Of a stretch of 16,419 bases of DNA, positions 1-6,747 are shown piece by piece. Origin of the DNA: Desulfobulbus sp. (GTDB lineage: Bacteria > Desulfobacterota > Desulfobulbia > Desulfobulbales > Desulfobulbaceae). Below the pieces are notes generated by a model. It was not told where the DNA came from, made no database searches, and worked only from the letters and a program-made list of their open reading frames with translations. Every line of letters starts with the position of its first letter. Positions within the stretch are counted from its first letter, which is position 1. The position numbers and the translations under genes are program-made. The stretch is taken from assembly GCA_017998195.1 (NCBI GenBank), contig JAGODN010000011.1, positions 1 to 16,419 on the forward strand, written 5' to 3'.

Positions 1-356
1 TCCACCATGCCGATGGTGACGATGAGCAGGTAGTCGCCGCGCAGGTGGATGATCGGCCGGGCCACCGCCAGGGCGAACAGGGCCGCGGCCAGGCCGCTGA
101 GCGGCAGGGTCCAGAGCACCGGCACGCCGTAACTGGTGTTGAGGATGGCTGTGGTGTAGGCGCCGATGGCATAGAAGGCGGCGTGGCCCATGTGGAACAT
201 GCCGGCGTAGCCGAGGATGATGTTCAGGCTCAGGCCCAGGATGGCGTACAGGCCGATGCTGTTGAGCACGTCCACCCAGTAGCGGTCGAGCGCCAGCGGC
301 GCGCACAGCAGGAGGGCGAACAGCGCGCCGGCGAGGAGGTGCCCGGGTACCTTCAT
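1..356 (-). CDS. livM: Branched-chain amino-acid ABC transporter permease LivM (partial, C-terminus off window)
   Basis: Inner-membrane permease subunit of the high-affinity leucine/isoleucine/valine importer. It pairs with LivH and receives ligand from LivJ. Translating the minus strand from the ATG at 356-354 gives about 118 residues, starting MKVPGHLLAGALFALLLCAP. A hydrophobic N-terminus is followed by the LivM-type segment SIGLYAILGLSLNIILGYAGMF and then FHMGHAAFYAIGAY, the family signature region. The frame stays open to the window edge, so the rest of the permease and presumably the LivG/LivF ATPases lie to the left. Its start overlaps the livH stop by four bases (ATGA, 356-353), which implies translational coupling. 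The family assignment is secure; the amino-acid specificity is inferred from the operon. Confidence 0.93.
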   Translation of the reverse strand, partial: MKVPGHLLAGALFALLLCAPLALDRYWVDVLNSIGLYAILGLSLNIILGYAGMFHMGHAAFYAIGAYTTAILNTSYGVPVLWTLPLSGLAAALFALAVARPIIHLRGDYLLIVTIGMV

Positions 357-1258
357 ATCTTCTCCGCCACCCGCTCGCCGAGCAGTCCGGTGGGTCGGAC
401 GATGAGGATGAGGATGAGCACCACGAAGGCGATGGCGTCCTTCCAGGCCATGGAGATGTAGGCCGCGCCCAGGGCCTCGATCACGCCCAGCAGGAGGCCG
501 CCGACCATGGCCCCGGGGATGTTGCCGATACCGCCGAGGATGGCCGCGGTGAAGGCCTTGAGCCCGTAGATCCAGCCCATGGTGAAATTGATCTGGCCGT
601 AGTAGATGCCGACCATCATGCCGGCAACCCCGCCCAGGGCCGGGCCGATGCAGAAGACGATCATGATCACCCGGTTGACATCGATGCCCATCAGCCGGGC
701 CGCGCCCTGGTCGATGGCCGCGGCGCGGATGGCGGTGCCGATGCGGGTCTTCTGCACGAACAGGTACAGGCAGATCATCATGACCACCGAGGCGACCAGG
801 ATGAGGATGCGCATGAGCGGAATCGGCATGCCGAGCACGGACACCGGGATGTTGGGCAGCAGGTTCTGCGGGTACACGTAGAATTTCGCCCCGTAGACGA
901 GCATGACCGCGTTCTGGAAAAAGATCGACGCGCCCAGGGCCGACACCACCGCGGACAGGCGCGGCGATTCACGCAGGGGCCGGTAGGCGATGCGTTCCAG
1001 CAGGATGCCGATGACGCCGACAAGGCCCATGACCATCAGGGCCAGCAGGCCGATGCCGAGGAAACCGCCCACGTGGTCGGTGAGGGCGAGCGAGGTGAGC
1101 AGGGTCAACCCCAGGTAGGCGCCGATGGTGAACAGGTCGCCATGGGCAAAGTTGATGAGCTTGAGCACCCCGTAGACCATGGTGTAGCCGAGGGCGATGA
1201 GCGCGTAGATACCGCCCACGGCCAGGCCATTGGTCAGCTGCTGGAAGAATTGTTCCAT
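353..1258 (-). CDS. livH: Branched-chain amino-acid ABC transporter permease LivH
   Basis: Second inner-membrane permease of the Liv importer, 301 residues, which is normal length for LivH. The N-terminus carries the hallmark LivH stretch: NGLAVGGIYALIALGYTMVY near residues 10-29, then LKLINFAHGDLFTIGAYLG. Several hydrophobic helices follow, as does the late glycine-rich motif AFTAAILGGIGNIPGAMVGG, the ABC permease coupling region. A purine-rich Shine-Dalgarno (GGAGAGG, about 1263-1269) sits just ahead of the ATG at 1258. The gene lies 58 bases downstream of livJ, and a strong hairpin (1273-1300) fills that gap. It overlaps livM by four bases. Confidence 0.95.
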   Translation of the reverse strand: MEQFFQQLTNGLAVGGIYALIALGYTMVYGVLKLINFAHGDLFTIGAYLGLTLLTSLALTDHVGGFLGIGLLALMVMGLVGVIGILLERIAYRPLRESPRLSAVVSALGASIFFQNAVMLVYGAKFYVYPQNLLPNIPVSVLGMPIPLMRILILVASVVMMICLYLFVQKTRIGTAIRAAAIDQGAARLMGIDVNRVIMIVFCIGPALGGVAGMMVGIYYGQINFTMGWIYGLKAFTAAILGGIGNIPGAMVGGLLLGVIEALGAAYISMAWKDAIAFVVLILILIVRPTGLLGERVAEKI

Positions 1259-1272
1259 CGCCTCTCCGGAAG

Positions 1273-1300
1273 GCCGCCGGGACCGTCAGGCCCCGGCGGC
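1273..1300 (-). other. Stable intercistronic hairpin between livJ and livH
   Basis: On the transcribed strand two 12-base arms (1289-1300 and 1273-1284) pair around a UGAC loop. Eleven pairs are Watson-Crick and one is G-U. The odd pair is G-U in the livJHM message but A-C on the opposite strand, so the structure fits an RNA element of this operon. No U-tract follows, so it is not a canonical terminator. It ends just ahead of the livH Shine-Dalgarno. Probable role (inferred): protecting the livJ 3' end or lowering permease expression relative to the binding protein. Confidence 0.6.
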
Positions 1301-1316
1301 GCGAAGGGGTTTGCGC

Positions 1317-2438
1317 TCAGGGCTGGAGAACGAAGGCGCCCTGGTTGTCCACCCGGTACACCCGGTAGACCTCGCCGATGCGGTCACCCTTGTCGTTGAA
1401 GGAGATGGTGCCGGTCAGGCCCGGGAAATCCTTGAGCGACTGTTTCAGGTATGCGGAGATATTCTCCGGCTCCACCGAGTTGGCGCCCCTGATGGCCTCG
1501 ACCACCACCCGGAAACCGTCGCCGGCAAGCACGGGGTAGATCGATTTGGGCGCGCTGCCGAACTTTTTCTCGAAGGCGGCGACAAAGGCCTTGGCCTCGG
1601 GCGTGTCCAGATCCTTGGGCAGGGGCGGGGTGAGGAACAGGAACCCTTCCGCGGCCGCGGCGCCGGCGATCTTCACCAGTTCGGGGTTGTTGACCGCGTC
1701 ACCGCCCATGAAGGGCACATTCCAGCCCATCTCTTTCTTCTGCCGCAGGAGCAGGCCGGCCTCGGGATAGTAGCCGGTGAAGAAAACGAAGTCCGGGGCG
1801 GCGGCCTTCATCTTGGTGAGGATGGTGTTGTAGTCGCGCTCGCCCGGGGTGAGGGCGTCGAAAAAGACCACCGGGATGTTCATGCCCTTGAGGTTGGCCT
1901 GGGCCTCCTCGGCCAGCCCCTTGGCGTAGGAGGTGTTGTCGTGGAGGATGGCGACCTTCTTGTAGCCGAGTTTGCCGATGGTGGCGGTGGCCACCTTGCC
2001 CTGCTCGTCGTCCCGCGGGCAGGTGCGGAAGAAGTTCGCCAGCCCCTTCTCGGAGAGGCGGATGGCGGTGGAGCCGTTGGCCACCTGGACAATGCCGGCC
2101 TCGTCGTAGATGTTCTGGGCGGCCTCGGTGATGGAGGAGCCGTAGGTGCCGATCACCGCGACGATGCCCTGGGTGGCCAGGCGGTTGGCGGCGAGCGAGG
2201 CCTGGCGCGGGTCGCCGGCGTCGTCCTCGCTGATGATCTCGACCTTTCTGCCGAGCACGCCGCCCTGCTGGTTGAGTTCGTCGGCGAGCAGTCCCACCAC
2301 CTGTTTCATCTCCTGGCCCTCACTGGCCCAGGATCCGGTCATCGGTCCCATCAGTCCGATCTTGACGGCATCGGCGGCAAGGGCGCCGGACGCCACCAGA
2401 AGAGCCAACCCGGTCACAAGGCACAACAGTCTTTTCAT
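1317..2438 (-). CDS. livJ: Periplasmic branched-chain amino-acid binding protein (LivJ/LivK type)
   Basis: Periplasmic substrate-binding protein that captures branched-chain amino acids and delivers them to LivH/LivM; 373 residues, typical length. A Sec signal peptide is clear: MKRLLCLVTGLALLVASGALA, with cleavage expected after ALA at residue 21. The mature protein starts with the type 1 periplasmic binding fold (VKIGLMGPMTGSWASEGQ), continues with DELNQQGGVLGRKVEIISED, then the conserved FRTCPRDDEQG and VAILHDNTSYAKGLAEE segments. An excellent Shine-Dalgarno (GGAGGAGA) lies just upstream of the ATG at 2438. It is the first gene of the liv operon. Specificity within the family (amino acids versus amides or other small ligands) cannot be read from the sequence. 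Confidence 0.93.
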   Translation of the reverse strand: MKRLLCLVTGLALLVASGALAADAVKIGLMGPMTGSWASEGQEMKQVVGLLADELNQQGGVLGRKVEIISEDDAGDPRQASLAANRLATQGIVAVIGTYGSSITEAAQNIYDEAGIVQVANGSTAIRLSEKGLANFFRTCPRDDEQGKVATATIGKLGYKKVAILHDNTSYAKGLAEEAQANLKGMNIPVVFFDALTPGERDYNTILTKMKAAAPDFVFFTGYYPEAGLLLRQKKEMGWNVPFMGGDAVNNPELVKIAGAAAAEGFLFLTPPLPKDLDTPEAKAFVAAFEKKFGSAPKSIYPVLAGDGFRVVVEAIRGANSVEPENISAYLKQSLKDFPGLTGTISFNDKGDRIGEVYRVYRVDNQGAFVLQP

Positions 2439-2498
2439 CTTCTCCTCCCTGATTGTGGAAAAACGCGGACGACAACGCTGCTGCAGGTTTCAGGAGCA

Positions 2499-2535
2499 AA
2501 TTGGTAGCAGCTATAGCTACAGAAGTCAATTGGTA
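2499..2535. repeat. Near-palindrome flanked by a direct repeat upstream of livJ (possible operator)
   Basis: The 14-base element at 2507-2520 has the perfect core AGCTATAGCT, and six of its seven arm pairs match. The 8-base word AATTGGTA occurs on either side of it, at 2499-2506 and 2528-2535, 29 bases apart (close to three helical turns). The arrangement coincides with the candidate liv promoter and could be a regulator binding site; which regulator is unknown. Confidence 0.4.
2501..2529 (-). promoter_or_regulatory. Candidate sigma-70 promoter of the liv operon
   Basis: On the minus strand a TTGACT -35 box (2524-2529) is followed after 17 bases by TACCAA (2501-2506), a 3/6 match to the -10 consensus. 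It lies about 60-90 bases upstream of the livJ start. The spacer is occupied by a near-palindrome (2507-2520), which would place a regulator between the two promoter boxes. The -35 is good and the -10 is weak, so the call is moderate. Confidence 0.4.
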
Positions 2536-2575
2536 AGCCGGTGCGGACAGCCCCGGCGGTGCGCGCCGGGCCGGT

Positions 2576-3217
2576 TCAGCCGCCGAGGACGGGAAACAGG
2601 TGACGGAGCCCGTTGGCGATGAATTCCACCCCCATGGCCGCCATGATCAGTCCCATCAGCCGGGTGACGATGTTGATGCCGGTGCGCCCGAGCAGCGCCG
2701 TGATGGTCGGCGCCAGTCGAAACAGCAGCGCGGTCAGCACCACCAGCACGAGGATGGCAACGGCCAGCAGGAGCGCATGGCCGGGCGAGGGATGGCGCTG
2801 GGCGTAGAGGATCACCGTGCTGATCGCCCCCGGCCCGGCCAGCAGCGGTGTACCCAGCGGTACCACGGCGACGCTGTCCCGCTCGGCGGAGTCCAGTTCC
2901 TCCTCCCGGGTCTGCCGGACATTGCTCACCCTGGCGTTGAGCATGGAAATGGCCATGAGCAGCACGAGGATGCCGCCACCCACCCGGAACGAGTCCACCG
3001 AGATGGAGAAGAAGCGGAGGATGGCCTCGCCGCTGACCAGCACCACGAGCAGGATGATCCCCATGGACACGGCCGCCAGGGTGCCGTTGCGGTCGCGCGC
3101 CACCCTGTCCTGGCTGGCGGTCATGTTGATGAAGATCGGCAGGATGCCCACCGGGTTGACGATGGCCAGGAGGGCGAGGAAAAACTTGAGGTACTCGTTG
3201 AAATGGACGGTTTCCAT
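2576..3217 (-). CDS. MarC family (YchE/YhgN-like) integral membrane protein
   Basis: Inner-membrane protein of the MarC family (UPF0056), 213 residues, the usual size, with about six hydrophobic helices. The physiological role of the family is not established; the old link to multiple antibiotic resistance was withdrawn. Two related re-entrant-looking motifs are visible, as expected for this family: LAIVNPVGILPIFINM around residues 18-32 and VPLGTPLLAGPGAIST around 119-134. The Shine-Dalgarno ahead of the ATG at 3217 is weak (GGAAA). Only 38 bases separate the start from the tRNA terminator and no promoter is evident there, so it may depend on readthrough from the tRNA unit. Confidence 0.88.
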   Translation of the reverse strand: METVHFNEYLKFFLALLAIVNPVGILPIFINMTASQDRVARDRNGTLAAVSMGIILLVVLVSGEAILRFFSISVDSFRVGGGILVLLMAISMLNARVSNVRQTREEELDSAERDSVAVVPLGTPLLAGPGAISTVILYAQRHPSPGHALLLAVAILVLVVLTALLFRLAPTITALLGRTGINIVTRLMGLIMAAMGVEFIANGLRHLFPVLGG

Positions 3218-3255
3218 CGACGTTTCCGGAGAGGTTGCCCGCGGCCCGGGCGTGC

Positions 3256-3293
3256 AATAAAAAAGGGGTTGGACCGGTACGGCCCAACCCCTT
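3256..3293 (-). terminator. Rho-independent terminator of the tRNA-fMet gene
   Basis: On the minus strand a perfect 10-bp stem pairs AAGGGGTTGG (3284-3293) with CCAACCCCTT (3263-3272) around an 11-base loop. It is followed by a T-rich tract (TTTTTTATT, 3256-3264). It begins 10 bases past the encoded CCA end of the tRNA. Confidence 0.9.
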
Positions 3294-3302
3294 GCGTGTC
3301 TG

Positions 3303-3379
<77 letters not shown>

Positions 3380-3392
3380 TTGCAATTCGGCC

Positions 3393-3420
3393 ACTATAGC
3401 CGACTGACGAAATTTGTCAA
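3393..3420 (-). promoter_or_regulatory. Near-consensus sigma-70 promoter of tRNA-fMet
   Basis: A perfect -35 TTGACA (3415-3420) and a 5/6 -10 TATAGT (3393-3398) with a 16-bp spacer lie on the minus strand. Transcription should start near 3386, about 7 bases ahead of the mature tRNA 5' end. The -35 box contains the TGA stop codon of the upstream thioesterase gene (3417-3419). Confidence 0.8.
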
Positions 3421-3887
3421 GCGTCAGTTTCACTGCCTTGGCTTTTCCCCACCAGCGGCCCGATCTTCTCCAGGACCTCCTGGGGAAAGCGGGTCAGTTT
3501 GCCCGCGCGGTTGACGCAGGCATGGACGGTGAACCCCCTGGCCAGCAGGTCCGGCCGCTCCCCCGCCCCTTCCCGGGTGATGGCGTAGTGGAACCGGCAG
3601 GAGACCTTGCTCACCTCGACGAGCGACGCCGCGATGGTGAGCAGGTCGTCGTATGCGGCCGGCGCCTTGAAGCGCAGGTAGGTCTCGGTCACCGGCAGCA
3701 CGCAGCCCAGGTCCTCGATGGCGCTGTAGGGCAAGGCCCAGGCGCGCATCATCTCGGTCCGGCCGATCTCGAAATAGCGCAGGTAGTTGGCGTTGTAGAC
3801 CACGCCGGCGGCATCGGTGTCGCCGTAGATCACCCGGTACGGGACCGTGAACACCGGTTCCACCAGGCCGACGGAAAGCTTGTTCAC
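3417..3887 (-). CDS. YbgC/FadM-type acyl-CoA thioesterase (4HBT hotdog fold)
   Basis: Cytoplasmic hotdog-fold thioesterase of 156 residues that probably hydrolyses an acyl-CoA or acyl-carrier thioester; the substrate is unknown. The active-site signature YGDTDAAGVVYNANYLRYFE spans residues 21-40. Asp25 corresponds to the catalytic Asp of the family, and Asn32 sits where E. coli YbgC has His. The GTG start at 3887 is chosen because AGGAGG lies 7 bases upstream and the GTG overlaps the stop of the preceding gene (GTGA, 3887-3884), which indicates coupling. Longer in-frame starts would run deep into that gene. Here it is the last gene of a hom-led operon, not next to tol-pal, so a Tol-related role is not supported by context. 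Confidence 0.88.
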   Translation of the reverse strand: MNKLSVGLVEPVFTVPYRVIYGDTDAAGVVYNANYLRYFEIGRTEMMRAWALPYSAIEDLGCVLPVTETYLRFKAPAAYDDLLTIAASLVEVSKVSCRFHYAITREGAGERPDLLARGFTVHACVNRAGKLTRFPQEVLEKIGPLVGKSQGSETDA

Positions 3888-5113
3888 CGGTTGTCCTCCT
3901 GTTCGACGAAGCGGCGGAAAAAGGCGGCGCCCGAGGGCAGATCGAGCCCGGTGCGCGCCACCGCGGCCAGGACGTTGGCCTCGGTATAGGCAAGTCCCGA
4001 AGGGGCGGCCACCCCGCGGGAGTCGTAGAGGAACAGGGGCACGGGCCAATCCTCGTGGGTGCGGCGATGCAGCGGCGTGTAGTGATCCATGGTCACCACC
4101 AGCCGGAACGGTTCACCCCGCCGCGCCATCTCCTCGCTGATCGGCCCGACGATGCGCCGGTCGAAGTCCTCGATGGCCTGCACCTTTTCCCGCACCAGCC
4201 CCTGGTGGCCGGTTTCGTCCGGCGCCTCGACGTGCACGAGCACGAAATCGTCCCGACGGAGCACCTCGAGGGCGGCCTGCGCCTTGCCCTCGTAGTCGGT
4301 GTCCAGGTAGCCGGTGGCGCCCGGGACATCGATCGCGGCAAGACCGCTGAGCACGCCCAGCCCCTTGAGCAGGTCCACCGCCGAGATGAGACCGCCCCTG
4401 AGGCCGAACCGCGCCTCCAGAGTCTCCATGGCCGGTCGCCGGCCCTCGCCCCAGAGCCAGAGGAAATTGGCCGTGCGCTTGCCCTGGCGGGAACGCTCGC
4501 GGTTGACCGGGTGGTCGGCGAGAAGGGCCTCGGCCCGCGCGAACAGGTCGCGAAAGGCCGGCACCGCCAGGTAGGCCTGGAAAAAGCCGGTCACATCCTG
4601 GTCCGAGTGGTCGTGGGGCGGCACGGTGGCGAAGTCCGCAGGCAGGTCGTCGTTGTAGACCAGCAGATGACGGTAGCTGACCCCCGCATGCAGCGCCAGC
4701 CGATCCGTGCCGCAGGCCGCCTGCAGGGCTTCGATCAGCTGGCGGCTCTCCGCGGTGCTGATGTGGCCGCTGCTGTAGTCGATCATGGTCAGGCGGCCGT
4801 CATGGTGACGGTCCACATGCACCAGGTTGCAGCGGAAGGCCAGGGCCGCGCCGATCTCCACGCCCATGCTCGCCGCCTCCAGCGGCGCCCGGCCGGTGTA
4901 GTAGCGTTCCGGTTCGTACCCGAGCAGGGAGAGGTTGGCCACGTCGCTGCCGGGTGGATAGCCCTCCGGCACGGTGCGCACCCTGAGCATCTCCGCCTGC
5001 CGCGCCAACCGGTCCATGAACGGGGTGGCGGCCGCCTCCAGCGGGGTCCGGTTGCCGAGGGCGGCAACCGGCACGTCGCCCATGCCGTCGCCGATGAGCA
5101 GGATGTATTTCAT
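3884..5113 (-). CDS. ApgM-like alkaline-phosphatase-superfamily enzyme; probable homoserine kinase
   Basis: 409-residue metalloenzyme of the archaeal-type cofactor-independent phosphoglycerate mutase family. The N-terminal metal motif is MKYILLIGDGMGDVP (Asp9). PGSDVANLSLLGYEP carries the presumed nucleophile Ser56, followed by the YYTGRAPLEAASMG stretch. Late metal ligands are in VEAPDETGHQG and TMDHYTPLHRRTHEDWPVP. The DHYTP..R.H form differs from the DHGN form of true iPGM. Members of this subgroup that cluster with threonine genes are described as proposed homoserine kinases (TIGR02535), and this one starts 25 bases after hom, so homoserine to O-phosphohomoserine is the likelier reaction. 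Phosphoglycerate mutase remains the alternative. The Shine-Dalgarno is poor. It shares a GTGA overlap with the thioesterase gene downstream. Confidence 0.82.
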   Translation of the reverse strand: MKYILLIGDGMGDVPVAALGNRTPLEAAATPFMDRLARQAEMLRVRTVPEGYPPGSDVANLSLLGYEPERYYTGRAPLEAASMGVEIGAALAFRCNLVHVDRHHDGRLTMIDYSSGHISTAESRQLIEALQAACGTDRLALHAGVSYRHLLVYNDDLPADFATVPPHDHSDQDVTGFFQAYLAVPAFRDLFARAEALLADHPVNRERSRQGKRTANFLWLWGEGRRPAMETLEARFGLRGGLISAVDLLKGLGVLSGLAAIDVPGATGYLDTDYEGKAQAALEVLRRDDFVLVHVEAPDETGHQGLVREKVQAIEDFDRRIVGPISEEMARRGEPFRLVVTMDHYTPLHRRTHEDWPVPLFLYDSRGVAAPSGLAYTEANVLAAVARTGLDLPSGAAFFRRFVEQEDNR

Positions 5114-5138
5114 GGCCGTTGCCCCGTCCGCTGCCGGT

Positions 5139-6443
5139 TCATTCCTCTTCGAGGATGCGGATCTTGACCACCGGCGCGGTCACCGCTTCCAGCCGGCTGA
5201 TCTCGTCGAGCGCGGCGCTCACAGCCGATTCCCTGGCGCTGTGGGTGACGAGCACCAGCGGCACCGCACCGACCTTCTTCCGCCCTTTCTGGATGACCGA
5301 CTCGATGCTGATGTCGTGCCGGCTGAGGATGCCGGCAATGGTGGCGAGCACGCCGGGCTGGTCGAGCACGGTGAAGCGGAAGTAGTACGGCCCGTACAAC
5401 TCGGCCATCGGGGTGATGGCCCGGGTGCGCATTGCCCCGGGCAGGTAGGCCAAGCTCGGCACCCGGCCGACGCAGTTGTTCCGGATGTTGCGGGCGATGT
5501 CGACCACGTCGGCGGCGACCGCGCTGCCGGTGGGCACCGAGCCGGCGCCGAGCCCGTAGAAGAGCACGTTGCCGACCATGTCGCCCTGGAAATGAATGGC
5601 GTTGAAGGCACCGTTGATCGAGGCGAGCAGATGGTTCTCCGGCACCATGGTCGGGTGCACCCGGGCCTCGACATGGTCACCGTGGTTGCGGCTGATGGCC
5701 AGCAGCTTGATGCGGCAGCCGAACTCGCGCGCCAGTTCGATGTCCATGGGCTCGATGCGCGAGATACCCTCGATGGAGATCTGGTGGTGGGTGATGTGCA
5801 TGCCGTAGGCCATGGACATGAGGATGGCCAGTTTGTGGGCGGTGTCGATACCCTCGATGTCGTAGCTCGGGTCGGCCTCGGCGAACCCCAGCCGCTGCGC
5901 CTCGGCGAGCACCTCGGCAAAGGGTATGCCCTCGTCGGTCATGCGGGTGAGGATGTAGTTGGCTGTGCCGTTCATGATGCCCATGATCGACAGGATGCGG
6001 TTGGCCACCAGCCCCTCCTTGAGGGACTTGATCACCGGGATGCCGCCGCCGACGCTGGCCTCGAAGCCGACCTCCACGCCTTTCGCGGCCGCGGCCGCGA
6101 AGATGTCGCGCCCCTCCTGGGAGAGCAGCGCCTTGTTGGCGGTGATCACGTGCTTGCCGGCCTCGATGGCCTCGAGGACAAAGGTCTTGGCCGGCTCGAT
6201 GCCGCCGATCAGCTCGACAATAATGTCGATCTTTGGGTCGCTGATCAGATCCCGGGCATCCCGGGTGAGCGGGACGTGGCTGAACCGTTCGGGCAGGGCG
6301 TCGGTGCCATGGTCGGCGATGCCGGCCAGGCGGATGGACATCCCGGTGCGCCGGACCAGCCGCTCCTGCTGCGCCAGCAGCACTTCCGCCAAGCCCTTGC
6401 CCACCGTGCCAAAACCGATTATGCCCACCCGGATCTCGTTCAT
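5139..6443 (-). CDS. hom: Homoserine dehydrogenase (monofunctional, with C-terminal ACT domain)
   Basis: Reduces aspartate-4-semialdehyde to homoserine with NAD(P)H, the branch point to threonine and methionine; cytoplasmic, 434 residues, typical for the long monofunctional form. The Rossmann motif VGIIGFGTVGKGLAE is at residues 6-20. ITANKALLS holds the catalytic-region Lys104, FEASVGGGIPVIKSL spans 128-141, and the substrate region EADPSYDIEGIDTAHKLAIL spans 189-208. A C-terminal ACT domain (LDQPGVLATIAGILSRHDIS) suggests feedback control, usually by threonine. It has its own promoter (6498-6526) and a modest Shine-Dalgarno (AGGTGA). It leads the hom - ApgM-like - thioesterase unit and is divergent from adk. 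Confidence 0.96.
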   Translation of the reverse strand: MNEIRVGIIGFGTVGKGLAEVLLAQQERLVRRTGMSIRLAGIADHGTDALPERFSHVPLTRDARDLISDPKIDIIVELIGGIEPAKTFVLEAIEAGKHVITANKALLSQEGRDIFAAAAAKGVEVGFEASVGGGIPVIKSLKEGLVANRILSIMGIMNGTANYILTRMTDEGIPFAEVLAEAQRLGFAEADPSYDIEGIDTAHKLAILMSMAYGMHITHHQISIEGISRIEPMDIELAREFGCRIKLLAISRNHGDHVEARVHPTMVPENHLLASINGAFNAIHFQGDMVGNVLFYGLGAGSVPTGSAVAADVVDIARNIRNNCVGRVPSLAYLPGAMRTRAITPMAELYGPYYFRFTVLDQPGVLATIAGILSRHDISIESVIQKGRKKVGAVPLVLVTHSARESAVSAALDEISRLEAVTAPVVKIRILEEE

Positions 6444-6497
6444 CGCCTGTTGTCACCTGCAGAGAAAAAGTTGGAGAACTGTTCGCGTACGGCGCGT

Positions 6498-6526
6498 TTT
6501 CTACCCTCTTTCCGGCGGGATGTCAA
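6498..6526 (-). promoter_or_regulatory. Sigma-70 promoter of the hom operon
   Basis: A perfect -35 TTGACA (6521-6526), a 17-bp spacer and the -10 TAGAAA (6498-6503, 4/6) lie on the minus strand. They predict a start near 6491 and a leader of about 48 bases before the hom ATG at 6443. No attenuator-like leader peptide or terminator is visible in that leader. Confidence 0.6.
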
Positions 6527-6747
6527 AACGTATGCACCCGCCCGCAGCCAAGCCCGCGGACCGGCGCATTTTTCAGCGTCCTATCACCTGCGCTGATCCT
6601 CACCATCATTTTCCGTGGCGCATTCCCCCAAGGTACGGTATAGTGCCTCGCTCAATGAGGGCAGATTCATTTTCCGCCACCCTCTTTTGTCAAGCATATG
6701 CACCTGTTGCTCACTCATTTCCGCAATCACACATGGAGGACGCCAGC
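6527..6747. other. Divergent intergenic region upstream of adk
   Basis: With the hom leader this completes a gene-free stretch of about 300 bases (6444-6747). It is less GC-rich than its surroundings. The only candidate rightward promoter I see is a TATAGT box at 6639-6644 with a poor -35 (TGGCGC, 6616-6621, 17-bp spacing), so the adk promoter is uncertain. The adk Shine-Dalgarno GGAGGA is at 6735-6740. No RNA gene, repeat or riboswitch was recognised. Confidence 0.4.

Noticed and set aside
1230..2507. Plus-strand open frame of 425 codons over livJ
   Set aside because: Antisense shadow of livJ in high-GC DNA: Gly/Val/His-rich, no motif, no Shine-Dalgarno, while livJ on the other strand has a full signal peptide and family motifs.
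4974..6596. Plus-strand open frame of 540 codons over hom
   Set aside because: Antisense shadow of homoserine dehydrogenase; low-complexity Asp/His/Gly/Ala composition and no domain.
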